Positions 1 through 7,336 of a DNA stretch of 64,000 nucleotides are shown piece by piece. Positions within the stretch are counted from its first letter, which is position 1. Each line of letters begins with the position of its first letter. Under the pieces are notes generated by a model that saw only the letters and a program-made list of their open reading frames with translations, was not told the origin of the DNA and did not search any database. This DNA comes from Gluconacetobacter entanii (GTDB lineage Bacteria; Pseudomonadota; Alphaproteobacteria; Acetobacterales; Acetobacteraceae). The stretch covers positions 1 through 64,000 of the forward strand of contig NZ_NKUF01000010.1 of the NCBI RefSeq assembly GCF_003206495.1, read 5' to 3'. Made by a program: the position numbers and the translations under genes.

Positions 1-92
1 GCGAATGGTATGCTGTCAGATGCCAGCTCGCCATCATGTTCGATGATCGTTTCCCAATGGCCTGAAAAAGTGCCACCGCACAAAATTCTACA
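1..92. mobile_element. Partial insertion-sequence end (IS21-like?)
   Basis: The efflux gene reading from the right loses all family similarity exactly where a TG...CA-type terminus begins: read on the minus strand the segment starts TGTAGAATTTTGTGCGG. The abrupt break inside a conserved transporter, with a 5'-TG at the junction, is what an IS terminus looks like. No transposase reading frame is visible in the 92 bases, so the family is a guess from the TG/CA ends. It could instead be a deletion or rearrangement junction. Confidence 0.4.
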
Positions 93-902
93 CAGTCTCG
101 CGGAGAAGACCGGAGCCCGGAACAGCGCCAGATCAATCAGCGCATGCGCTCCTTTCCGATGCGCCTATCGCAGATAGAGAATGCCCATGACGACAGCCAG
201 GCACAGGAGCACCTGACCCGTTCGCTGCCCTATATGATCGGTGCCATAAAGCAGCGCGATCAGGGCCGGGGACAGCAGTGCCAGCCCGGCAATGTCGAGC
301 CTGCGCGGACGGCATTCCTGTCTGTCATCGGGCAGGAACATACTGGCGAGCAGCAGCGCGACAAGCCCGAATGGCAGGTTGAGCAGGAAAATCCATCGCC
401 AGGACGCAACCGACAGGATGCCACCGGCCACGACGGGACCGAGAAGTGGGGCCAGCAGTATGGGAAGCGTGACGGCGCTCGCGACCCGGGGAAGCTGCTT
501 TCCGGCGGCGCGGGCAATCGTCATCTGCGCCATGGGGGCCAGCAGGCCGCCCGCCATGCCCTGCAGGACGCGGAACGCGATCAGCGACGGCGCAGACCAT
601 GCCAGTGCGCACAGGGCGGATGTCACCGTAAACCCGGCAAAACACCCCAGATAGATGGTCCGCCCCCCAAACCGGTCAACAAGCCATCCGTTCAGGGGGA
701 GTGTCAGGGCCAGCGCCAGCAGATACCCGCTGACCACCCACTGGACCGTGGAAAATGGCGCGTGCAGCGTGGTGACCAGATCCGGGATCGAGACATTGAC
801 GATCGTCGCATCCAGTTGCGACATGAAGGACCCGATGGCCGCAACACTGACGATTTTCCAGATGCCGGCAGGCAGCCGGGCGGAAGGGGATGCGTCTTGC
901 AA
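93..902 (-). pseudogene. DHA2-type MFS drug-efflux transporter, truncated
   Basis: The first 245 codons match the N-terminal half of 14-TM DHA2 proton-driven exporters: the D-x-T-I-V-N-V motif C-like segment in TM1 (LDATIVNVSIPDL), the loop motif WLVDRFGGR, and a run of hydrophobic helices. Family members are usually about 450-500 aa. An in-frame TAG follows LYLR at about 165-167, yet similarity continues past it (ALIDLALFRAPVFSARL) until position 93, where an IS-like end begins. The gene therefore carries a nonsense codon and also lacks its 3' half. It lies 17 bp downstream of the hydrolase gene and was probably co-transcribed with it. It should be non-functional. Confidence 0.8.
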
Positions 903-919
903 GGTTCGGTCTTCTGGCT

Positions 920-1489
920 TCAGGATGCCAGTTCGATCGCGGAGCTTGTCGTCACGCGGCCAAGCCGGGGGAAAATGCAGTCATATGCGAAACGCTGCAT
1001 CTCTTCGGAAAAGGTGGAGGTGATGTCTTCGGCGAGGACAACGGCGTAGCCATGTTCATGCGCCGCGCGGGCGGTGGATTCCACGCCAAGGTTCGTCGCA
1101 ATGCCGCCAATGACCACGGTGGTGATGCCGCGCCGCCGCAACTGAAGGTCGAGATCCGTCCCGTAAAAAGCGCCCCACTGCCGCTTTGTGACGTGCAGGT
1201 CGCCCGGCTGCGCCAGCCCTTCGGCCAGATCGGTCCAGTCAGGAGCAAAGCCACCCGGCGGTGGTGCGAACGGCAGATCGACGGGGGTATGCAGGGCGTC
1301 GGCAAAATCGGGGGCGAAGGCGACATTGACCAGGATGACCGGCGCACCGGCGGCGCGGAAGCGTGCGGCAAGGGTTTTTGAACGTTCGACAATCGTCCCT
1401 CCCGTGTAGGGGGCCAGTTGATGGGAGACGATGCCCTTCTGCAGGTCGATCAGGATCAGGGCGGTCCGGGACGCAGAAAACGATGTCAT
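920..1489 (-). CDS. Isochorismatase-family cysteine hydrolase-like protein
   Basis: 189 aa, the usual length for the family. Visible motifs are LILIDLQKGI near residues 12-21 (catalytic Asp), TKRQWGAFYGTDL near 101-113 (catalytic Lys), and GGIATNLGVESTARAAHEHGY near 128-148. In classical members a Cys sits just before the V-x-x-T motif; here the residue is Gly. This is a known sub-group whose chemistry is not established. The start has a good SD (AGGAGAAG) 6-7 nt upstream. The gene heads an operon with the broken efflux gene and is divergent from the TetR gene, so it is probably under TetR control. The substrate cannot be read from sequence. Confidence 0.85.
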   Translation of the reverse strand: MTSFSASRTALILIDLQKGIVSHQLAPYTGGTIVERSKTLAARFRAAGAPVILVNVAFAPDFADALHTPVDLPFAPPPGGFAPDWTDLAEGLAQPGDLHVTKRQWGAFYGTDLDLQLRRRGITTVVIGGIATNLGVESTARAAHEHGYAVVLAEDITSTFSEEMQRFAYDCIFPRLGRVTTSSAIELAS

Positions 1490-1559
1490 GGCGGTCTTCT
1501 CCTGTTATCAGGCTCCTGCATGCCGGGGCGTTGTCCGGGATGGAAGGAGTTGATAGAAG

Positions 1560-1575
1560 TTGAGCATACACTCAA
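1560..1575. promoter_or_regulatory. Candidate TetR operator 1
   Basis: TTGAG-N6-CTCAA, a perfect 5+5 inverted repeat in the divergent region between the hydrolase and TetR genes. It has the same arms and spacing as a second copy 29 bp downstream. Two identical palindromes beside a TetR gene make autoregulation and control of the divergent hydrolase/efflux operon likely. Confidence 0.6.
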
Positions 1576-1588
1576 ACAGGGACACTAT

Positions 1589-1604
1589 TTGAGGATGGAC
1601 TCAA
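1589..1604. promoter_or_regulatory. Candidate TetR operator 2, overlapping the tetR start
   Basis: Second TTGAG-N6-CTCAA palindrome, with the ATG of the regulator (1595) inside its spacer. Binding here would block expression of the regulator itself. Centre-to-centre distance to operator 1 is 29 bp, close to three helical turns. Confidence 0.6.
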
Positions 1605-2242
1605 GTACGTCAAGCGAAAAGCGTGCGCCCCTTCAACCCCGGCGGGCCGTCGGGCGGCAACGCGTGGCCGAACTGCTGGCGGCCGCATCCGACCTCATCG
1701 CGGAACGTGGCTACGATGCGACGACAATGGCAGAAATAGCCGCGCGGGCCGGGGCGAAGATCGGTTCGCTCTATCGCTTCTTTCCCAACAAGGAGGCCAT
1801 TGCCGAGACATTGCTGCAGCAGCATATGGCGATCCTGCAGGAAGAATACGAAGCGATCGGATGTCGCGCGTCAGGCCTGCCCCCCGATGAACTGGCCGAT
1901 GGCCTGATTGACCTGATGGCAAGGCTCTATCCCCGTGTGCAATCGCTCCCGGCGCTGATGGGCGCGCACACGGACAGGACGGAACTTCGTGCGCGCTTGC
2001 GCGGCCAGGCGCTCCTTGAAATCGCAACGGCGCTTCGGGCATGTGCCCCTCGACTGGACCAGAAAACGGCGGATGACATTGCCGCTGTTGTTCTGAACAA
2101 TATGAAAGTCATGGTGGGCATGATCCATGGCGATGCGCCCACGGCACCGGGGGCACCGGATGAACTGCGCCGGATGAACCGGCTTTACCTTTCGTCCCGG
2201 CTTGGGCCTTTTCGCAGTTTGGGTAGGATTGATGGGGAATAG
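1595..2242 (+). CDS. TetR-family transcriptional repressor
   Basis: 215 aa. The N-terminal HTH (about residues 15-60) reads RVAELLAAASDLIAERGYDA, then TTMAEIAARAGAKIGSLYRFF, the classical TetR DNA-binding signature. The remainder is a helical ligand-binding domain of the TetR_C type. ATG 1595 was chosen because the HTH begins about 15 residues later. An AGGG sits 13 nt upstream, so a TTG at 1589, only 7 nt from the AGGG, is a possible alternative start. Two palindromes overlap the promoter and start. The ligand is unknown, but the divergent hydrolase/efflux pair suggests a small aromatic or drug-like effector (inference). Confidence 0.9.
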   Translation: MDSSTSSEKRAPLQPRRAVGRQRVAELLAAASDLIAERGYDATTMAEIAARAGAKIGSLYRFFPNKEAIAETLLQQHMAILQEEYEAIGCRASGLPPDELADGLIDLMARLYPRVQSLPALMGAHTDRTELRARLRGQALLEIATALRACAPRLDQKTADDIAAVVLNNMKVMVGMIHGDAPTAPGAPDELRRMNRLYLSSRLGPFRSLGRIDGE

Positions 2243-2253
2243 AAGTTTTTGGT

Positions 2254-2307
2254 GAAGCTTTTTCCCAAAAAGCTTCAAAGAACGCCGCCTTTTTGAAAAA
2301 AGGCGGC
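2254..2307 (+). terminator. Double hairpin terminator, copy 1 of a dispersed element
   Basis: Two strong hairpins follow the TetR gene: GAAGCTTTTT-CCC-AAAAAGCTTC (2254-2276) and GCCGCCTTTTT-GA-AAAAAGGCGGC (2284-2307), then an A/T-rich tail. The second hairpin with its CACCCAAAAA flank recurs in inverse orientation at 60382-60406. It probably ends tetR transcription and is a dispersed intergenic repeat. Confidence 0.65.
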
Positions 2308-2383
2308 ACCCAAAAACTTTTATATGATTTCTGGACTTTTTGTCGGGCCAATCCCAAACCCTGCTGGCTGCATCATGGCTTTC

Positions 2384-3541
2384 TTACAGGGGGACGGGGA
2401 CCGGAGCAGCCTGTGCAATCAGCTTTTCGTGTTTGAGTTCATCCCATAATGCAGATGGGATCGAGACCTCCATGGAACGGGCATTGGCCTGCATCTGTGC
2501 GGCATTGCGTGCCCCCGGAATCACGGCAGCAACCACAGGATGGGCCGCCGCGAACTGAAGTGCGGCCGTGCGCAGGTCAATCCCGTGCCGTTTGACGACA
2601 GCCTCCATCGCGTCCCGTTTGTGCGCCATTCCGGGCGGGATCGTGCCCTGATAATCATAACGATTGCGGCCCGCGGCATAGCCTGCGTTCAGCGGCGCCC
2701 CGACGACAACTGAAATACCACGTGGCGCGAGGGCAGGGAGCGTGTGCGACAGGGCCTCGTCATGTCGCAGGATGGAATATTGCGTTGCCAGCAGGACAAT
2801 GTCGGGATCACCGATTTCAAGGGTGCGCAGGACGGCCTGGGGCGTGTTGACCACAAGCCCCCAGGCCCTGATGACTCCGTCCTCGCGCATCCTGGTCAGT
2901 GCCGGAATCGCCCCCTTGGCGGCCTGGTCGAAATAGCTGGTCCATTTGTCACCCATGTCCCTGTTTTCAGGGGACAGGTCATGGATATAGACAATGTCGA
3001 TCCGGGACAGGCCCAGCCTTTGCAGGCTGTCCTCGATCGAGCGCCGGACCCCGTCTGCGGTATAGTCATAGCGATAGGCGAAAGGCGAGGGATCATGCCA
3101 CATCGTCCCGTCGGGAGGCTTGGGCGCGGCCGTCAGCAGACGACCGACCTTGGTCGATAGTACGAACTCATCCCGTGGTCGTGTATGCAGGAAGTGACCG
3201 AACCGCCGCTCGCTCAGGCCAAGGCCATACCAGGGCGATGTGTCGAAATAGCGTACCCCCGCAGTCCAGGCGGCCTCCAGGGCCGCTTCGGCATCTTCAT
3301 CCGTACCTGCCGCAAAGCCGTTGCCAATCGGGACCCCGCCAATGCCGAGGCGTGTCGGAGGGCGAAAGCGCTGGCCTTGCGCTGCCGTGTTCAGCGGTAT
3401 CGTATTTCGGGCCATCCGTCCCATGGTCGGTGTAACGTCCCCGGCATGCTGCGCATCCTGGGCACGCAGGGGCCGCGCCATCAGGGCCGCGGCCCCGCCA
3501 AGGGCGGAAAGGGCGAGAAGGTTGCGTCGGGTGGCTGTCAT
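2384..3541 (-). CDS. Exported aldo/keto reductase (Tat signal)
   Basis: 385 aa from ATG 3541, which has GAGG 5 nt upstream; an in-frame start 42 nt earlier is less likely because it would bury the signal. The N terminus TATRRNLLALSALGGAAALMA is a twin-arginine signal, so the enzyme probably acts in the periplasm. The AKR barrel follows: LGIGGVPIGNG, FDTSPWYGLGLSERRFG (catalytic Asp and Tyr), LSTKVGRLL (Lys) and IVYIHDL (His). It is closest in type to the D-threo-aldose/L-fucose dehydrogenase branch. A Tat-exported AKR is unusual because the family normally uses cytosolic NAD(P)H; such proteins may be exported already folded with bound cofactor (inference). Confidence 0.85.
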   Translation of the reverse strand: MTATRRNLLALSALGGAAALMARPLRAQDAQHAGDVTPTMGRMARNTIPLNTAAQGQRFRPPTRLGIGGVPIGNGFAAGTDEDAEAALEAAWTAGVRYFDTSPWYGLGLSERRFGHFLHTRPRDEFVLSTKVGRLLTAAPKPPDGTMWHDPSPFAYRYDYTADGVRRSIEDSLQRLGLSRIDIVYIHDLSPENRDMGDKWTSYFDQAAKGAIPALTRMREDGVIRAWGLVVNTPQAVLRTLEIGDPDIVLLATQYSILRHDEALSHTLPALAPRGISVVVGAPLNAGYAAGRNRYDYQGTIPPGMAHKRDAMEAVVKRHGIDLRTAALQFAAAHPVVAAVIPGARNAAQMQANARSMEVSIPSALWDELKHEKLIAQAAPVPVPL

Positions 3542-3705
3542 CGCGTCCTCACATGATATGGCTTGGCTCTTAATGCTTTTCATGGAGGCGGGTTCGCTCC
3601 TGTCCGGAACCGGATGCAGACGGGATGTGCGGCACTGGTCCGCGATTGTCTTCGGGAAACGTGTGAGGTGTAATCATCCCCCCATCATTGGCAAAGGAGA
3701 TAGGG

Positions 3706-4167
3706 ATGAGCCGGGAATCCGTGCAGGCATTTTTGGAAATACATGCCCCCGACATCGAACCTGTGGTGCTGGCGGACAGTACGGCGACCGTTGCGGAAGC
3801 CGCGCGGGCATTGGGCGTGGAGGAAGGGCAGATTGCCAAGACGCTGGCGCTGAAGGTCGGAGAGGAGCGGATTCTGGTCGTGATGGCAGGAACGGGGCGG
3901 CTGGATAACCGCAAGACGAAGGATACATTCGGCAACCGGCCCCGCATGCTGCCTGCGGAGGAGGTGCTGGAACTGACCAGCCATCAGGTTGGGGGTGTAT
4001 GCCCGTTCGGACTGCCGCATCCGGTCAGGGTATTCTGTGATGCATCACTGCGCGCATTTGAGGAAGTCTGGCCGGCAGCGGGGGACCGGAACAGTTCGGT
4101 GTGCCTGACGCCGGACCGGCTTGCGGAACTCGTTGGTGCACAATGGGTCGATGTCAGCAAGCTTTGA
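3706..4167 (+). CDS. YbaK/EbsC-type aminoacyl-tRNA deacylase
   Basis: 153 aa. ATG 3706 has a clear AAGGAG 7 nt upstream and is preferred over the TTG at 3688. The sequence carries the family features: TVAEAARALGVEEGQIAKTLALK, a GTGRLDNRKTKD segment and VCPFGLPHPVRVFCD. Members hydrolyse mischarged tRNA in trans (proline-tRNA synthetase editing-domain fold) in the cytosol. The gene is monocistronic, and its downstream flank holds no recognised gene. Confidence 0.85.
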   Translation: MSRESVQAFLEIHAPDIEPVVLADSTATVAEAARALGVEEGQIAKTLALKVGEERILVVMAGTGRLDNRKTKDTFGNRPRMLPAEEVLELTSHQVGGVCPFGLPHPVRVFCDASLRAFEEVWPAAGDRNSSVCLTPDRLAELVGAQWVDVSKL

Positions 4168-4515
4168 TGCCGGATTGCCTGATTATGCCACGGTCTTGAT
4201 GCAGTTCGCCAAGGGGTGAATTGCGGCGAACCGGGAATGGGGATGCAGGATGGCGGCGCAACCGTCCTGCTGCTGTCAGGGGGCGTAGTGCCCGGGAATA
4301 CCGTGCTGGCGGTAATGCGCCCTTCTGCAACCGTGCCTTTGGCATGCAGGGCGCGATCACTCCATCGCTGCCTATGCGGGGGCTGTCATGCATATGCAAA
4401 GATGATTGCGCGCCAGCAGGTATCGACCCTGTTCATGATGCAGCAGATATACGTCCGGTTGCCTTATGCGATGCTACAAAAGAAATATTGATGGTGACGA
4501 ATGCACATGTATACT
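4168..4515. other. Intergenic, nothing recognised
   Basis: Short open frames exist here but have poor composition, no convincing ribosome site and no family features. No tRNA, riboswitch or terminator of note was seen. Confidence 0.5.
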
Positions 4516-5580
4516 TTACCCATTCACGGGTATTGTAAGTACCGCGCCGGGATTCTTGGTCGTTTTTGAGAGTTCCATGAGGATCTGAAGCATTGTAAAG
4601 CCAAGCTTGCTGGAAAAATCCGTATCGGATATGTAGTAAAACTTTTTGTTATATTTTATCTCCACAAAAGATGATCGTGGGTGTTCATCGCTGACATGAA
4701 CAAAAACTGTTGGTTTTGTATTTCTTCCAATCAGGATGACCTTGGGGAGTGTGCGTCCTGAATCAATATCTTCTTGTGGAACGTCGATTTGATACGCAAT
4801 CTGCCCTAAAACGCCAAGCATTGTGCGGGTCAGGAGCCTGATCTGGCCGCGTTGCGGTCTTCCGGCCCCATATATGACTTCTACACGCTCATCTTTTGGA
4901 CCCATTTCAAAGAAACGACGTGTCGCCTGTACAATTTTTGACAAAATTGGATCCGTGGTTGACGATATCGTAAGGAAGACCCGGTCAAAAGCCGGAGTTT
5001 TTCCTGGTATTTCCTCGCTATGTTCAAGCTGTATGCCCAGGAGGCCTGCAATCTGCAACCGGCGGAGATCGTAGATGAGTTCAAAAAATTCTGGAGAGCC
5101 TCTCCCCACATCCCCACCTATGGCCCCCACGTTGTTGATGAGATTAACCGCCTGAACCGACAGGCGGAACAAAATATCTATGGGCAGTCCGCCCATGGCC
5201 AGAGGCAGGAGGCTGCCGGGAGGAAGCGGGCGGAGGAAACTCTGGGCATATGCGTCCCCCGTGACAGGCTGGAACGTAAAGGTCGGGCTTTCCTGTATCT
5301 GCGCCCCGATGGCTCCCGCAGGCCTGAGGGGACTGGAATCCGATCCGACACCGATGGAAATATTACGTTGCAACTGGTATCCAGAGATCAATTGGGTCGT
5401 ATCCAGAAAACCAGGGGTATCAGCATATCGCAAACGGACAACATTGAGGAGCGTCTGTTGCTTGGAAGATCCGATTAATGCTTGGGAATAATCAAGCTGA
5501 TCATGGTCCAGTCTTTGAGAGCCAACGCCATAACAGCCGCTCAACAAAAAGGAGAGCGAAATAACTGTAATTTTTTTCAT
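4516..5580 (-). CDS. Predicted outer-membrane lipoprotein, unknown function
   Basis: 354 aa from ATG 5580. The N terminus MKKITVISLSFLLSGC is a lipoprotein signal with the lipobox LLSGC, so the mature protein should start at Cys16 and be lipid-anchored. After it come QTLLNVVRLRYADTPGFLDTTQLISGYQL and a long mixed alpha/beta body with no catalytic motif I can name. Similar uncharacterised lipoproteins of this layout occur in alphaproteobacteria. Base composition is clearly more AT-rich than the flanking genes, which hints at horizontal acquisition. It is isolated, with no operon partner. Confidence 0.7.
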   Translation of the reverse strand: MKKITVISLSFLLSGCYGVGSQRLDHDQLDYSQALIGSSKQQTLLNVVRLRYADTPGFLDTTQLISGYQLQRNISIGVGSDSSPLRPAGAIGAQIQESPTFTFQPVTGDAYAQSFLRPLPPGSLLPLAMGGLPIDILFRLSVQAVNLINNVGAIGGDVGRGSPEFFELIYDLRRLQIAGLLGIQLEHSEEIPGKTPAFDRVFLTISSTTDPILSKIVQATRRFFEMGPKDERVEVIYGAGRPQRGQIRLLTRTMLGVLGQIAYQIDVPQEDIDSGRTLPKVILIGRNTKPTVFVHVSDEHPRSSFVEIKYNKKFYYISDTDFSSKLGFTMLQILMELSKTTKNPGAVLTIPVNG

Positions 5581-6294
5581 AAAAGTGTAACTCTGCATCT
5601 CTGAATATGGCGTATTATCTTGTATTTCGACTTTTTTGATGACGGTTGCGCGTTTGTCTTCATGAAGTAACCCAGTTGCTGGATGTCATGATAGCATGCG
5701 CTTTTGTTAAATTATATCTACATTGAATTTTATCTGTTCCATCATCATGCCAACTCTATCTTCCAAAGATGCAGCTATTATCAAGCCTGCTCATTCCCTG
5801 TTATTTTTTCGTGAATGATACGAAAATCCTCCCTTGTTCCATATCTGGCCTTATCGCCGGGATAATGTCGATCCGCGACATCAGGATCTGAAAACAGCGT
5901 TCAATGGAATGTGACCTGTTGTGAAGATGAGATGTCAGGGAAGGCGGCTTATCGGCAGATCCCGCGATGGATGATGGCAGGCATCGTTGAATTCCTGATG
6001 TCTGAACGGCCCTTCATGTCAAAATGACAGGATTTCCTGTGGCTGAATTTATGCGGGATCGTCATTGATAACCGGGTGCTATGCCCCATTTCCAGAAATG
6101 GCGCCCAAGGCCGGCCGTGGATCCAAGCCGCCTTGCGCGATGCATGAGCGCAATTTTTAAGGGGAATATGTTATTGTAGGAGAGTATGTTAACTGATCAC
6201 TGCTGGTTCATCATGTCCTGTGCAAAGGGGAAGAACATAAGCTATCAAATCCGACTGCGAGTTTGTCTTAATTTCCCGTAAGGTATCTCTTGCC
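5581..6294. other. Long AT-richer intergenic stretch
   Basis: About 700 bp without a credible gene. Composition shifts from AT-rich to mixed near 5900-6150, which could be eroded coding sequence, but I could not assign any family to it. Confidence 0.5.
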
Positions 6295-6759
6295 ATGAGA
6301 AAAAGTTTTCTCTTCCTTGTTCCAGCACTCATGATGGCCAACCATGCATATGCAACAGACGTGAAGCTTCCGGATGGGACGCCGGCGAGTGTCACCATCC
6401 AGACGCCATGCACAAGTAATAGTTATAAAGAATATGAAACATGTATTTCAGCCATCCTGAGTATCCCATCCAATCGTGGTGGTGATGTGGATGTCAGGTC
6501 TCTCGAAACCCTGCTACCCAAAGATATTCAGAAAGCTGCGATCATAAGCGGGATCACTTCGACACCTGTTATGCCGATGACGGTGTCTTTGAAACATTAT
6601 GATGACAAGAATATCACCTGGCCGACAACGGATACGCCCCTCGACCATATTATAATCCCGAATAACGGGACGTATCAGGTTGTCCTGACAACGAATGACG
6701 GTGGGAAAACATGGGGTATGAGGGTTGTCATCGAACAGCCTGGGTCTGCGGAGCAATAG
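6295..6759 (+). CDS. Small secreted protein, unknown
   Basis: 154 aa. MRKSFLFLVPALMMANHAYA is a Sec signal with a likely cleavage after AYA. The mature part of about 134 aa has two Cys (TPCTSNS and YETCISA) that could form a disulfide and a C-terminal beta-rich stretch (YQVVLTTNDGGKTWGMRVVIEQ). The SD is weak (AAGG about 11 nt upstream). No function is assigned. AT-richness matches the lipoprotein gene upstream. Confidence 0.6.
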   Translation: MRKSFLFLVPALMMANHAYATDVKLPDGTPASVTIQTPCTSNSYKEYETCISAILSIPSNRGGDVDVRSLETLLPKDIQKAAIISGITSTPVMPMTVSLKHYDDKNITWPTTDTPLDHIIIPNNGTYQVVLTTNDGGKTWGMRVVIEQPGSAEQ

Positions 6760-7336
6760 AAGTCCATCAATGCAATATGAGGTCGGTCCCTGAATATGGG
6801 GTGCCCATGACTGGTTGGAGCCGCCAGCGTAACCGGATTGCCGTGATATGCGGCCAGCATGGCGTATGGGATGACGGCACGCACTCCTGATGAATACGGG
6901 CAGGGAAGCCGGGCGGGATTTCCTCTCTCGCCCCTCCAGTCATGGATATATCCCATGCTGACCAGAATTTGATGTCATGTCGCAGCAGGCCGGGACATCA
7001 GGGCAGCATCGAAAAAGGATATCCCTGACGGACGTCTCGGTGTGGCCAGTCATATTATCGGTCACGCATAAGTTTGCGCAGCATGTCCGGTAGGGTCTTC
7101 CGGATTTCCTGCTCTATTCATTTAGGGATCCGGATATGGGTCGGGTTCGGTTTTCATATGGAACCTGTGCGTCCCATTGTTCGGGATGGGCATTATCCGG
7201 GATTATTGCAACGGATATGCCCGTTTCAGGCGTTATCGAATACACCTGTAGTCTGTATGTCGGCGAGAATTGCCCCGGCTTGAATGCCGAGGCAATTCGC
7301 ACTCCACGGGGAATTATCTTTTGAAAGCAGACCCCA
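6760..7336. other. Intergenic, nothing recognised
   Basis: Spacer between the secreted-protein gene and the convergent TBDR gene. Open frames here lack coding character. No structured RNA was identified. Confidence 0.45.

Noticed and set aside
4216-4538. Two overlapping open frames after the YbaK-type gene
   Set aside because: No ribosome site, no conserved motifs and odd composition.
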